Positions 21,348 to 32,800 of a stretch of 64,000 nt of DNA are shown here, piece after piece (positions within the stretch are counted from its first letter, which is position 1; the number at the start of each line of letters is the position of its first letter). Under the pieces are notes generated by a model. It worked only from the letters and a program-made list of their open reading frames with translations. It was not told the DNA's origin and did not search any database. The stretch spans positions 110,118-174,117 of the forward strand of contig NHZP01000079.1 of assembly GCA_003313425.1 (NCBI GenBank). Reading direction: 5' to 3'. The stretch is from Pseudopyrenochaeta lycopersici (taxonomy: Eukaryota > Ascomycota > Dothideomycetes > Pleosporales > Pseudopyrenochaetaceae). The position numbers were made by a program, and so were the translations under genes.

Positions 21348-22502
21348 ATGCAGGACCCTACCGAAGAAGTCAATATGCGGCTTAATAACATGGACCAACT
21401 AGTCCAGCAGTTGTTCGCCAAACTCGACGATATAAGCATCCGATTGGAAACGCAGTTACAGCAGCCATCTAATACGCCTGAACTTACACCACGCGCCACT
21501 GCCGCCCCAACGCCGTCGCCCGAACCTACCCCGGTAACTGTGAAGTCACGCCTTCCCCACCCTCCAATGTTCAGCGGCAACAAATCACAATGGCGAGGAT
21601 GGAAGCTAGAGATGGAAGCTAAGATTGAAGAAGATGCGCGAGCTATAGGGAGCTCGAAGGCTCAACTACGCTATATCTATGCACGCCTTGAAGGAACAGC
21701 AAAAATCAACGTTACTACATACTACGAGATGGCAAACAAACAAGAGTCTCCAAATCCTCGCGAACTTCTTCACCGTCTTGACCTCCTCTACGGTGAGCGC
21801 AACCGGAAAGAAAAAGCAATCCAGAATCTACATTCCATTCGCCAGAAAGAAGACGAGACCTTCATATCCTTCTACCCCCGGTTCGAAAGGGAGATAGCCA
21901 ACGCTGACGCAGAGGGATGGGACGACGTCGCTAAGACATCCTATCTGCGCAACGCGCTCAACAACAAGATGAGAGACAAGCTAGTAGGTACATCAGGAGG
22001 CGACAACCATACATATATGGGATTTGTCCAAAAGTGCGCAAACCTAAGTAACGACATGGAGCTATATGGCCAGTGGACGAAGAAGAGAAGCGTTATCAGA
22101 GACGCCCAAGTACCTACGTTGCCAACAACTACTAGTAGCAAGGCCGCCATGCAATTCAACCGCGAAGACATGATGGAATGGGAACCAACACCACCTACTC
22201 CAACCCAAGTGAACACTGTCCGCCTCCGCGACAAAGGCAACGTAAACGGATACCCTTCAAAGCGTCCGGAAGACCAAGAGCTACTTGGGAAACGAGCAAA
22301 GTGGGTTGGCCAGGAAGAGATTGACGCTCGACGCCGTGAAGGGCGTTGCCTTCGATGCGGCCGCAGCCGGTGCCGAATAGTAACATGCCCGCTAGCAGCC
22401 GCTATCCGACCAATGTACACCAGCGTCAAAGCCGCGTTAAGCGCCGCGGTTACAAGCGCTGCTATTGAAGACGAGCTAGACGAAGCTGACAAAGAGCAAT
22501 AG
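21348..22502 (+). CDS. gag: Gypsy gag polyprotein
   Basis: 384 codons from the ATG at 21348 to TAG at 22500-22502. The N-terminal region is Pro/Thr rich. The central part is a retrotransposon Gag-type helical domain (WRGWKLEMEAKIEED, DETFISFYPRFEREIANA). Near the C-terminus lies a cysteine motif CLRCGRSRCRIVTCP that resembles a nucleocapsid knuckle but lacks the usual Gly-His, having Arg-Cys there. Gag would form the cytoplasmic particle that packages the element RNA. The last codon before the stop is CAA and the pol frame follows with no shift. Confidence 0.9.
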   Translation: MQDPTEEVNMRLNNMDQLVQQLFAKLDDISIRLETQLQQPSNTPELTPRATAAPTPSPEPTPVTVKSRLPHPPMFSGNKSQWRGWKLEMEAKIEEDARAIGSSKAQLRYIYARLEGTAKINVTTYYEMANKQESPNPRELLHRLDLLYGERNRKEKAIQNLHSIRQKEDETFISFYPRFEREIANADAEGWDDVAKTSYLRNALNNKMRDKLVGTSGGDNHTYMGFVQKCANLSNDMELYGQWTKKRSVIRDAQVPTLPTTTSSKAAMQFNREDMMEWEPTPPTPTQVNTVRLRDKGNVNGYPSKRPEDQELLGKRAKWVGQEEIDARRREGRCLRCGRSRCRIVTCPLAAAIRPMYTSVKAALSAAVTSAAIEDELDEADKEQ

Positions 22503-25500
22503 GACTACGTGGCAGCTCAGAGAGAATGGAAAGAGGAAGGAAGAGCAAAGATGGACGGTGACCCCTTTTTAGTGGACGTTAGACTTAATGGAACTGACTT
22601 CGTTACCGGTCTCGTAGACTCAGGCTGCCTTTGCTACTCCGCTATAAGTGAACGACTCTTTCAATCTCTGAGATTGCCATCGTTGAAGATAGCACCGCGC
22701 CGGTTAGAAGGAGCCGCAGGGAAGAACGCAGAATCAACGACAATCCTGAACACTATCACCTACGCCTCAATCGATATAGATGGACACCAGCAGGAGCGCA
22801 TCTTCTTTTACGTAGTCCCTGGCCTCACGTACGACCTAATCCTCGGAAACCCATGGCTAGAAGATGCTGATGTCACTATCTCTACAAGACGGGGCTGCTT
22901 GGACATCGGCGTGTCTGGCATCCGCGTTTGGAACCGCAAGAAGACGTTGCGCAGGCCGCCCCAGTTCAAGGCCGCACAACTTATAGCTAGTGCGTTTCTG
23001 GCTGAAGTAAGAAGAAATCGTAGGAAGAACCGACAGGAAGGTATCAATCTTGATACAGGAGTATACGCTGTCTCGATCGCAGATATCGAGAAAGCTCTGA
23101 AGCCACGCAAACGATCGGACCCTAAGGTCAAACTGCCACCTCATTACCAGAAGTGGTTGAAGGCTTTTGATCAGCACCTAGCGGAGAAGCTACCACCTCA
23201 CAGGGAGGGTGTCGATCTGCACATTGAGATTGAGAAAGACCAGAACGGATCTGAAAAAACGATTCCTTGGGGACCTCTCTACGGCATGGGCCGAGAAGAA
23301 CTGCTCGTATTAAGGAAGACTCTCACTGAGCTGTTAGATAAAGAGTTCATTCGAGCCAGCAACTCGCCGGCTGCCGCGCCAGTGTTAATGGTCAAAAAGC
23401 CCGGAGGAGGAGTCCGATTCTGCGTAGACTATCGTGGCCTGAACAACATCACTAAGAAGGACCGCTACCCACTCCCGTTGTTCACTGAAACATTGAGAAA
23501 CGTAGCGAAGGCGCGATGGTTCACGAAGCTTGACGTCATTGCAGCATTCCACAAGATACGACTAGCGAAAGGAGAAGAATGGAAAACAGCCTTCCGGACG
23601 AGATACGGATTGTTCGAATGGCGCGTAGTTCCTTTTGGATTAACAGGAGCACCCGCTGCCTTTCAGCGGTATATAAATAGTGTTCTGCAGGATTACTTGG
23701 ACGACTTTGTATCTGCATACATCGACGACATCCTGATTTACTCCTCAGGGTCCCTCCAAGACCACCGGCAGAAGGTTGGAAGAGTCCTTCAACGTCTGAT
23801 GGACGCCGGACTCCAGATTGATATTGACAAGTGTGAGTTCGAAACTAAGAGAGTCAAATACCTTGGATACATTATTGAGGCAGAAGTCGGAATACGAGTT
23901 GACCCCGACAAGATTGCCGCCATACGTGATTGGGCCACGCCATCGTCCGTGAAGGCCGTACGAGGGTTTATTGGATTCGCCAACTTTTACCGAGTTTTTA
24001 TACCAGAGTTCTCCGATATCGCTGAACCCCTCACTAATCTAACAAGAAAGGACGTCCCCTTCCGATGGGACGAAGCGTGTCAAGAAGCATTTGAGAAGAT
24101 CAAAGAGCTCCTTATCACAGCACCAATATTGGCTCATTTTGATCCAGAAAAGGAGACCTTGTTGGAAGCAGATTCGTCTGGACACGCTACTGGTGGCTTA
24201 CTCTTACAGAAGGACAAGAACAGCAATTGGCAACCTGTTGCTTATTATTCTAAGAAGCACTCAGCGACAGAAGCTAATTACCCAATCCACGATAAGGAGC
24301 TCCTTGCTATCGTCCGTTGTTTGGAAGCCTGGGAGCCAGAGTTGCACATGGTTAAGCACTTCACTATCTTAACTGATCACAAGAACCTGAAATACTTTTA
24401 CACTGAGAGACAACTATCAGAGAGACAAGTGCGCTGGTCAGAATTCCTCTCAAGGTTCAACTTCACCCTCGAATGGAAGCCCGGGAAGATGATGGGAAAG
24501 CCTGACGCATTGTCACGACGAGAACAGGACCTGCCCGCCAACTATGACGACGAACGCCTCCGATCTCGGTTCAAACGGCTCTTTCAGAATAAGCACCTCA
24601 GGAACACTCAAGTCCTATCTCTCGCCTCATCACTAACCAATATCGATTTTGCGAAGAGTGTACGACTGTTCGAAGATGACCAAATGCAAGAACTATGGCA
24701 TAAGAGTCGACAGCAGGACAAACTCTACCGAGAGCTCACTACCCTGGTAATACGCAAAGAGAGAAACCTTCCAGTAGATCTGCAGAAAGAGAAATCCGTA
24801 AGCATGGCGGAATGCTCCGTGGACGAGAGAGGCTTGCTACGATTTCGAGGAAGGATCTGGATTCCAAATTGCGAACCACTACGCACCCAGATCATTCAAA
24901 ATATCCACGACTCGCATATTACTGGACACCCTGGGAGAGATCTCACCTACGCAATCCTATCAAGGCAGTTCTTTTGGTCGGGTGCTGCGAGTGACGTGCG
25001 ACAATTTGTTCGAAACTGCGAAGTGTGCGGGAGAAACACTATATGGAGGGAGACGAAGAAGGGCCTCCTCAAGCCAATGCCAATACCTGAACGTATCTGG
25101 GGGGAAATCTCCATCGACTTTATCACGGACTTGCCGCTATCAGGGCGAGACAATGCTCCAAGCTGCATGGTTCTGACAGATCGGCTTACAAAAGGAGTAG
25201 AACTAGAGAGTATGCACGATCTCTCCGCTGAAGCAGTCGCACAAAGGCTCTTTGAACGCCACTACCCAATTCATGGCATCCCTACTGCAATCACGAGCGA
25301 TAGAGGCCCTCAATTTGTCAGCGATCTATGGAGATATTTTTGCAGACTCTTAAATATCGAGCAACGACTATCAACTGCTTATCACCCACAAACTGATGGT
25401 GCTACTGAACGGATGAACCAAGAGATTGAGAAGATGATTCGCATTTGGGCAACCTACACGCAGGAGAACTGGTCAACACTCCTGCCTATTATTATGGGAG

Positions 25501-26189
25501 CGATCAACAACCGAGAGGCATCATCTACAGGACTAAGCCCTTTTTTCTTTATGCACGGATACCATAACGAGCCAATACAGCTTGTTGAAGAGCGCACAAT
25601 CCAGGACCGAACAAAGAAGGATGGCGAAGTACTAGCAGAAGATTTCCTTAAAAGACTTCAAGACGCAACAGAATGGGCCCAAGCTGCAATAGCTATGGCA
25701 CAGGAGAAACAACAACACCAAGCTAACAGAACCCGAACAGCAGCACCGCAGTACAAGGAGGGAGACTGGGTATTCCTTAACCTGAGGAATGTAAAAACAT
25801 CAAGACCCTCGAAGAAGCTAGACTGGTTGCATGGCAAGTACCGAGTTGTACGACAAGTTAGCTCCCACGCATATAAGCTTGACGTTCCTGGTAGGATACA
25901 TCCCGTTTTCCACGTTGATGTACTACGGCCTGCACCAAACGATCCCCTCCCATCCCAGAAGACTGGGGACAGCCAACCAGGGCCCTTACTTATTGACGGA
26001 GAGGAAGCCTGGCTAGTTGAGCGAATATTAGACGAAAGGGCTACAAGGCGGGGCCGAAGACACTTTAAAGAAGCACGTGTGAAGTGGGTTGACTATGCGG
26101 ACCCAACCTGGGAGCCAGTTGAGAATGTGCGTAAGACTGAGGCATGGAAGCTATGGACGAAGACGCGCAGAAAGGGAGGAGGGGGGTAA
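22503..26189 (+). CDS. pol: Gypsy pol polyprotein (protease, RT, RNase H, integrase, chromodomain)
   Basis: Open from directly after the gag TAG to a stop abutting the 3' LTR. Counting from the GTG at 22509 (1226 codons): aspartic protease LVDSG near residue 37; reverse transcriptase with YIDD at about 404-407; RNase H (LLEADSSG near 553, TILTDHKNLKYF); integrase zinc domain (HDSHITGHPG...CEVCGR, near 800); DDE core (ISIDFITDLP, TSDRGPQFVSD, NQEIEKMIR); chromodomain WLVERILDERATRRGRRH through WEPVENVRKTEAW near 1168-1215. No ATG opens the frame near gag, so synthesis probably needs readthrough of the gag stop. The chromodomain suggests targeting to modified histones. It appears intact. Confidence 0.95.
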   Translation, partial: DYVAAQREWKEEGRAKMDGDPFLVDVRLNGTDFVTGLVDSGCLCYSAISERLFQSLRLPSLKIAPRRLEGAAGKNAESTTILNTITYASIDIDGHQQERIFFYVVPGLTYDLILGNPWLEDADVTISTRRGCLDIGVSGIRVWNRKKTLRRPPQFKAAQLIASAFLAEVRRNRRKNRQEGINLDTGVYAVSIADIEKALKPRKRSDPKVKLPPHYQKWLKAFDQHLAEKLPPHREGVDLHIEIEKDQNGSEKTIPWGPLYGMGREELLVLRKTLTELLDKEFIRASNSPAAAPVLMVKKPGGGVRFCVDYRGLNNITKKDRYPLPLFTETLRNVAKARWFTKLDVIAAFHKIRLAKGEEWKTAFRTRYGLFEWRVVPFGLTGAPAAFQRYINSVLQDYLDDFVSAYIDDILIYSSGSLQDHRQKVGRVLQRLMDAGLQIDIDKCEFETKRVKYLGYIIEAEVGIRVDPDKIAAIRDWATPSSVKAVRGFIGFANFYRVFIPEFSDIAEPLTNLTRKDVPFRWDEACQEAFEKIKELLITAPILAHFDPEKETLLEADSSGHATGGLLLQKDKNSNWQPVAYYSKKHSATEANYPIHDKELLAIVRCLEAWEPELHMVKHFTILTDHKNLKYFYTERQLSERQVRWSEFLSRFNFTLEWKPGKMMGKPDALSRREQDLPANYDDERLRSRFKRLFQNKHLRNTQVLSLASSLTNIDFAKSVRLFEDDQMQELWHKSRQQDKLYRELTTLVIRKERNLPVDLQKEKSVSMAECSVDERGLLRFRGRIWIPNCEPLRTQIIQNIHDSHITGHPGRDLTYAILSRQFFWSGAASDVRQFVRNCEVCGRNTIWRETKKGLLKPMPIPERIWGEISIDFITDLPLSGRDNAPSCMVLTDRLTKGVELESMHDLSAEAVAQRLFERHYPIHGIPTAITSDRGPQFVSDLWRYFCRLLNIEQRLSTAYHPQTDGATERMNQEIEKMIRIWATYTQENWSTLLPIIMGAINNREASSTGLSPFFFMHGYHNEPIQLVEERTIQDRTKKDGEVLAEDFLKRLQDATEWAQAAIAMAQEKQQHQANRTRTAAPQYKEGDWVFLNLRNVKTSRPSKKLDWLHGKYRVVRQVSSHAYKLDVPGRIHPVFHVDVLRPAPNDPLPSQKTGDSQPGPLLIDGEEAWLVERILDERATRRGRRHFKEARVKWVDYADPTWEPVENVRKTEAWKLWTKTRRKGGGG

Positions 26190-26362
26190 TGTAACGGGCT
26201 AGGCCAGTGCTCGAGGCTGCGCCGTCGTGCACGGATATACGGCTCGTGCACGGAAAACTTTGTACCTCGCGTGGCACCCAATTCTCCTCTTTTCTTCCTA
26301 TCTTGGTTGTAGATAGCATCTGGACTAGATAGCTGGAATCCAGTTACTAGAGACCGCTCACA
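26190..26362 (+). repeat. 3' LTR of the gypsy element
   Basis: 173 bp, identical to the 5' LTR; followed by the GTATG target duplication. Confidence 0.95.
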
Positions 26363-26398
26363 GTATGGATGGATGGACAGTGGAAATGGATACGTGGA

Positions 26399-28377
26399 AT
26401 CTATAGCGGGACCGTACATGTAATCCTTCCGCCTGTTGAAGCCAGGGCCTGACGGGATTCTTCACGATACTCGTCGAAAGGATTTCGATACATCCGCCGC
26501 TTCTTTGTGACTGGCTCGCCGCGTTCTCGATTCTGGGAAACAATCTGTGTCTCGTAATGCGACCGGTATAGCCCTTCTACAAGAGACTTTGCTCTTTGGA
26601 TCCAGTTTGCCTGACCCCCCATGTGTCCTCAAAATATTCCCAACCATAGGCTGGATGAAAAGCAATAGCTGCGTAATAAACTGGCGTCTCGTCAAGTCGC
26701 GAGTAGTACTCGTCAAGTTTCTTCCAACAGAGGTTAATATTAACCTTGAAGTGCTCACGCTCAGGGCATCAATGAGCAGTAGCCTTATATACCTCCATCT
26801 TATTAAGTAGGTATTCGTAGCCAAGCATAATATCCCACGGGCATCCGTATGCTTCGACATAGTCTTGATTCCTCTTCCGCTGTTGACCGTCGCCTTCAAG
26901 GGTAATCAGCACGTGCTCGAAGTGTTGTAGAACCTCATTAAACAGAGCAATGGTAGTCTAGTCATTCTCGTCAAGCTTGTTCTCGTCTCTAAGACAGAGT
27001 AGCATCTCGTTCCTTGACTTCTTTCCCCTCAAAATCAAACCCTCCCACTCGCTCTTCTGCCCGTACCAAAGGTCGTTAAGGCAGTCCTTAAGGAGAAGGG
27101 CACGTCGAATCATATAAAGAGTGGAAAGCCAACGAGTCACCCCATCAATGATGACATCCAAAGGCTTCTTCGCTCGAACTGTTAGATCGTCAGATTTACT
27201 GTACGTTATCAACTGAAGAGATCGAAGAAGATTAGTTAGTAAGTCTGAACGGTGAATCCAGAGAACAAGGTTGTGCAGCTTTCCAACAGGTCCTTTCCGT
27301 CTCCAAAGCTCGTGGGCCTTTGCATCAAGTGCTTCGTTCCCTTCGTCATCCACGAAAGCCTCAGAGTCATGGCCAAAAAGTAGCGCTTTGACAGTAAGAT
27401 TGAGGATATGGCCAAAGCATCGTAGTCGACGAGTTTTGCACTTGAAACTTAGTGCTTTTCCAACTCCTTCCATCGCTGTATCGTTGTTGCCAGCATTGTC
27501 GAGTGTAAAATATCCAACCTTATTGTTATGTTATAGCTTTCAAGGACGTCAATAATGTGAACAGCGATATTTTCCCCAGAATGGCGGTCGACAAGCTCAG
27601 GAAGACCAAGGACCAGCTTCTCAGGCTGACCAAAGGTGTTGAGAAAGTAGCAGATGATTCCATACAAGGCAGGCCGATTATTAGACCTCCAGCCGTCAAA
27701 CGCAATATGGATTAGTCCAGGAGTTGCCGCCAATACTCGTTTTATCTCCGCCTTGTTTCTTCGTACAACTTAAGAATTCGTCTGCGCACAGTATCGTGGG
27801 TAATATGCGCTTCAGTTGCCTTCACCAGTGGATTGAGGTGCTCGAAAACTGCGCGGAGGTATGGTTCTTCGCTTTGTCGGAAGGAGGAGTTGCTATTGAC
27901 AATCCAGCAGACTACCAGACGTTGAAAAGTTAACCCGTCAAAACCACCAATGATCTGGTTAGCAATCTGTTGTTCCCGCGCATCACGCGTATTCAGCTTC
28001 ATCATCTCGGCGATATTCCTCGAGGGTGTCTTCTCTTTTACTTTACTTGGCGGCTTCCGCTTGCCCGAAGGGTCCCAGACGTTGTGGTCATTCCAGAGAT
28101 GGGCCTCCGCGTTCTGCGTGCCATTTGAGCCAGTCGAGTGAGGGTTTGGCTTTCCGCTATTTACGCAGACTTTGCAAACCCACCGCCGTTTCATATCATC
28201 GTCGCTCTTCTCGATATCGTAGCCGAACTGCCAAATCCAAGACGAGGTAGACGCGCAACGCTGGGGTCGAGTATATCCAGGGAAGCTGTTCCAAGGGAAG
28301 AAGTCCCACGAGGTCACTTCAACCTGCTGAGCCTGTGGCTCAAGGAGAATAGGGTCGCTATCTGCTGCATCAGCCAT
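26399..28377 (-). pseudogene. Third hAT transposase, N-terminal and central part
   Basis: On the minus strand from the ATG at 28375-28377: a BED zinc finger (RRWVCKVCVNSGKPNPH...HLWNDHN), then QQIANQIIGGFDGLTFQRLVV. After a break near 27740 comes IHIAFDGWRSNNRPALYGI, a frameshift near 27450, RRLRCFGHILNLTVKALLFG, VTRWLSTLYMIRRALLLKD, and further pieces to 26399. The dimerisation domain is at 20764-21060, beyond the gypsy insertion. Frameshifts and scattered stops make it a pseudogene. A gap at 27725-27745 and one near 26930 mark the main breaks. Confidence 0.85.
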
Positions 28378-28682
28378 TCTGCGTACTTGGATGCTTTTGC
28401 AGACCGACCCTTAAACACCCCTCGCACGCGGCACTACAACGCGAACTTTCCACGCTCCCTGGCCATGCCTGGACAAACGCGCCGGGTGCGCCTACCTTTG
28501 TGCGCCTTCAGATGGGGGCGCAGACGTGTGCGTCCATTGGAGGAGGCCAACGCAGGTTGTTCTACGGGGGCGCGGGGTTTCGAGCAGCACTACCGTGTCC
28601 GTGCACGTGGTGCACGGGGCAGCGTGATGCACGCGAACACGAAAACACCCCAAAATCCTCAACGCCATATCTCAACGCCACG

Positions 28683-30571
28683 ATGTCGATAGAAGCTGCG
28701 CTTGAAGAGGCGGACGCAGCAGCAGCAGCTGGTGAACTTTGCTACCAAAAGATTGCTACTAAATATGGTGTGTCGCGTTCAACGTTGTCGCGACGTCATC
28801 GACGCGTTTCTGGCTCTGTGACCAGCAAGAACACCAATCAACAACGCCTCACCCCCGAGGAGGAGTCTGACCTTGTAGACTATATAAAACAGCTTACTGA
28901 TCAGTACCTTCCTCCTACCCGTGATATGATCCAGAATTTCGCCTCTACAATCGCTGGAAACCCCGTCTCCGAAGCCTGGGTTTCCTTGTTCCTCAACCGT
29001 CACCGCGACCAGCTCACCTCTCGCTGGGCCACCCATATGAGCGCTGAGCGCCATGCCGCTGATTCTGAGGATAACTATAAGCTGTACTTCTACATGCTGG
29101 AGGCCAAAATTGCCGAGTATGGCGTTGAGGCAGATCACACATACAATATGGATGAGAAGGGCTTTATGATTGGAGTGATTACTAGAGGCAAGAGGGTGTT
29201 CTCAAAGAGCTCACTAAAGGATAGGCAGTTTCGACAGGCTCTCCAAGATGGCAATCGTGAATGGGTTACGCTTATAGCCTGCGTGGGAGCTTCCGGAGTT
29301 GCACTGCCTCCATCCCTCATCTACCCAGCAGACTCAACGAAGGTGCAATCAAGCTGGGTGAGCGATGTGGACGCTAGGAAACACCACCTATATATTGCAG
29401 CAACTCCCTCAGGCTGGAGTAACGACGAGGTTGGCCTTGCTTGGTTGCAACAGGTGTTTAATGTCAACACAAAAGCCCTTGCTCGAGGCAATTGGAGATT
29501 ACTAGTAATTGACGGCCACGGCAGCCACGTAACGAAGCGCTTTCTTACTTATTGCCATCAACACAAGATACTTGTGGCAATATTTCCACCTCACAGTACC
29601 CACACGTTGCAGCCGTTGGATGTAGTGTTGTTTAAGCCTCTAGCGACGAAGTACTCCAATAACCTCACTCAACGCGCCAGCAAAAGTAAGGGCTTATTAC
29701 CAGTGAAGAAAGGTGACTTCTTCTCACTGTTTTGGGACGCATGGACCTCCTCCTTCACAGCAACTAACATCTATCAAGCCTTTGCTACCACGGTATTCAC
29801 CCGTTCGAACCTAACGTTGTACTTAAGCGCTTCGCCACAGAGGACCTAGAGGCAGTAAGCTCGTTGGCAACAGCTCTGATTCATCCAAAGGGCCAAGATT
29901 GGCGTCAAATAGTACGGCAATTTGACGCGTTAGTGAAGGATAACACGTCGGAAGAAGCAGCCAACCTACGGCACGTGATCCACCACATCTCCACCGAAAA
30001 TGAGCTACTACACTATGAAAAAGAAGGCCTTAAAGGTGCTCTTAAGATAAGGAAGAAGCAGAAGAAGAAGAAGAAGAGTCACGCACTAGATCTGCAGAAA
30101 CATGAGCAGAACCTATGGGGTGGCGCGAAGTTCTGGTCTCCTCGTGCCTTCCGTGAGGCACGCCACAGAGAGCGCATCTATAAGCAAAATCAGCGGGCAG
30201 AAGAGCTTAAAAAGGCAGAGATGAAGGAGTTGAAAGCTGCCAATAAGCTATACAACGAGAAGATCAAAGAAGAGAAGCGCGTGCAGCGTGTGAGGGAGAA
30301 GGAAGCGCGCGCGGAGGTCAAGGCAGAGGAGCGCAGAGCAATAGAGGCTCGGAAGGCTGCAAGGTCAGAGGCAAAACGAGCCCGCGACGCTCAAAAAGCT
30401 CTACAATTGTCCCAAAGAGGCAAACGCACAACCTCACAAGCCTCTACACGCAAACAGAAGCCTGCGCGTCGTGTTGTGGCTGCTCGTAGTTGCACAAAGC
30501 CTGCGACGCCGCCGCCGCCAGTTCGCACTCACACAACGCGTAGCGGCCGCACCGCCACTCTATATAATTAA
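28683..30571 (+). pseudogene. Pogo-4 transposase, one frameshift from intact
   Basis: ATG at 28683 (MSIEAALEEADAAAAAGELC). HTH (ATKYGVSRSTLSRRHRRV), CENP-B-like domain, catalytic Asp in YNMDEKGFMIG, second Asp in VIDGHGSH, third in HTLQPLDVVLF. The frame breaks near 29790, where a one-base loss separates YQAFATT from the continuation; that continues open as FEPNVVLKRF in the next frame to 30571. The tail is highly charged and helical (LKKAEMKELKAANKL, runs of Lys) and ends TRSGRTATLYN. No RIP-type stop is seen, so this copy is young or was spared. Confidence 0.88.
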
Positions 30572-30709
30572 TTTCTATAGAGGAATATTGTCTCATAGGC
30601 CTATAGATTACTCCACCAAGAAATCCTGTGATTTTATCTATTGTATGTGGCTCTACAGCCTCATTTTTTGTGGCTCAATATTTGGTGTTCGCGTGCATCA
30701 CGCTGCCCC

Positions 30710-32800
30710 GTGCGCGCAACGCCCGGAGTCGCGCAACGCCCGATCAACAAAAAAGTACCCCATACTCTGACGCGTAACAACACAACAACGATGACTGCAA
30801 TTGATAATACGCTTGCAGAGATTAATGCTCTAAAGTCCGGCGAAAAACTTTGCTATTAAAAAATAGCTACTAACCATGGTGTTGATCGGTCAACGTTGTC
30901 GCGGAGGCACAAGCAGATTCAGGCACCACGCGCAATTAAGGACACCAACCAACAGAAGCTCAACCTACAACAAGAGGAGGAGCTTGTGAAGTATATAGAA
31001 GGACTTACAGCGTGTCGCCCGCCACCTACAAGAGACATGATACGAAATTTCGCCTCGACAATTGCGCGAGAGGCAGTCTGATAGCTGGGTTACGCGCTTC
31101 ATGAACAGGCACAAAGATCGCCTCACAGCACAATGGACGACGGCCATGGACTCTGTTCGCCACGCCGCTGATTCTGGTAATAAGTACAAGCTGTACTTTG
31201 ATCTACTGCAGCACAAAATAACAGAGTATGATGTTGACGCTGAGCACACGTATAATATGGATGAAAAGGGCTTCATGATAGAGTCGTTGGCAGGTCAAAG
31301 AGGATCTTTAGTAAGAGGAGATGGGAGAAGAAGGAGGTCAGGGCATCACTCCAAGATGGCAATCGTGAGTGGATTACACTCCTGGCATGTGTGTGTGCCG
31401 ATGGATCTGCGTTGCCGCCAGGCCTTATCTATCAGGCTGCCGGCAAGGCTGTACAATTGAGCTGGGTACAGAGTATAGACCCAAGAAAGCACTCAGTACA
31501 CTTCACTACGTCCCCCTCTGGCTGGACGAACGATGGCGTAGGCCTGGCTTGGCTTGAACAGGTGTTTGATTGCTACACTAAGAAGAAAGCTCGAAGAAAG
31601 TACCGGCTATTAATCGTTGATGGCTATGGGTCTCACCTGACGATGGATTTCATTAGGTACTGCGACGACAACAAGATACTATTGGCTATCTTTCCTCCAC
31701 ATTCAATCCACACGCTTCAGCTGCTAGATGTAGTCTGCTTTAAGCCTCTTTCATTAAACTACACAAATGAGCTGACTCAACACACTTACCGAAGCATGGG
31801 ATGGCTCCCTATTAAAAAAGGCGACTTCTTCCCTCTATTCTGGAAGGCCTGGGTGAGCAGCTTTACTGTAGCGACTGTTCTTAGGTCCTTCGAAGTTACG
31901 GGTATAGCACCTATTAACCCTAACAAAATCCTTAATAGATTCACTTACGACGCCTCAGAGGCCTCAGTGTTACAAGAGTCCTCTACTTCGTGCTACAGCG
32001 GAGAGGATTGGCTTAAAGTACAGTCGCTCATTCGCTCTGCAGTGAAGGATGAGCGCAGTAAGGAGTCACGGAAGCTTGGCCGCTCACTCCACCGTCTCTC
32101 AGTTCAAAATGAGCTACTCCACCATGAGATGAAGGGCCTCAAGGAGGCGCTAACTACTAAGAAGAAGCAACAGGTCTTGCCTCTCCAACAACGCGAGGAG
32201 TACTATGGTGGAGCTGTTTTCTGGTCACCAAGTAAGAGGCGTGAGGCTGAGTTTCGTCAGAGAGTGATGGAGCGTGAGGAGAAGGAGAAACAACTCAAAA
32301 AAGCTGAGATGAAGGAGTTGAAGCAGTCCAATAAGCTGTAGAAAGAGAAGCTTGAACACGAGAAGCGTATTGCGCGAGAGGCACTCAAGATAGAGAGGGA
32401 GAAGGCGAAGGCTGAGAAGGCTGAACAAGCAGCTGAACGCGCACGTCAGCGAGCAGCGCGCACCGCTGAAGAAGCTCTACAATTATCCCAAAAGGGTAAG
32501 AGGAAGGCTTCATGGCCACCCACACAGAAGAACAGGCGTCAGAAACGTGTGGTTGATGCTGTGGGTGGCGGCGCAGCTACAGAGGCTGTTCCTCCCGCCC
32601 TAGCTGTCACCACGCGCCTCGGCCGCAGAGTCAACCTTCCAGAAAGATTTGAATAGGCTAAATTGATCGCAAGCATCACTATACTACTCCACCACAAAAT
32701 CTCGTGATAATAGCTATTGTGTGTGGCTCTACAGCCTCATTTTTGGGTGACCTGTTGGGGTGGTTCGCGGGCGTTGCGCGAATCCGGGCGTTGCGCGCAC
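30710..32800 (+). mobile_element. Pogo-5: pogo-like transposon
   Basis: Inverted ends of about 33 bp: 30710-30742 and 32768-32800. Units GCGCAACGCCCGGAGTC and GCGCAACGCCCGATCAA (30714-30730, 30731-30747) again have a 17-bp period. No TA target duplication is visible at the inner junctions, so the exact boundaries are uncertain. Confidence 0.75.
30791..32656 (+). pseudogene. Pogo-5 transposase, several stops and frameshifts
   Basis: Related to pogo-4 throughout. Starts MTAIDNTLAEINALKSGEKL; TAA at about 30857 (a Gln codon in the relative). Frames break near 31080 and 31290. Readable: YNMDEKGFMI, DGYGSHLTMDFIRYC, HTLQLLDVVCFKPL (one Pro changed to Leu before the third Asp), then a long charged tail (MKELKQSNKL, stop at 32339-32341, continuing to RRVNLPERFE and TAG at 32654-32656). 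Inactive. Confidence 0.85.

Larger units (their letters stand above)
21131..26362 (+). mobile_element. Complete Ty3/gypsy LTR retrotransposon with chromodomain
   Basis: 5232 bp with two LTRs of 173 bp that are identical base for base, and a 5-bp target duplication GTATG (21126-21130 and 26363-26367). A purine-rich run (AAAGGGAGGAGGGGGG) lies just before the 3' LTR. gag and pol are open and in the same frame, separated by one TAG. Identical LTRs and open frames point to a recent insertion that has escaped RIP, in contrast with the surroundings. It sits inside the third hAT. Confidence 0.97.

Noticed and set aside
28138..28692. Plus-strand 184-codon open frame
   Set aside because: It lies antisense to the third hAT's zinc-finger region and across its 5' flank; low-complexity Arg-rich translation, no domain.
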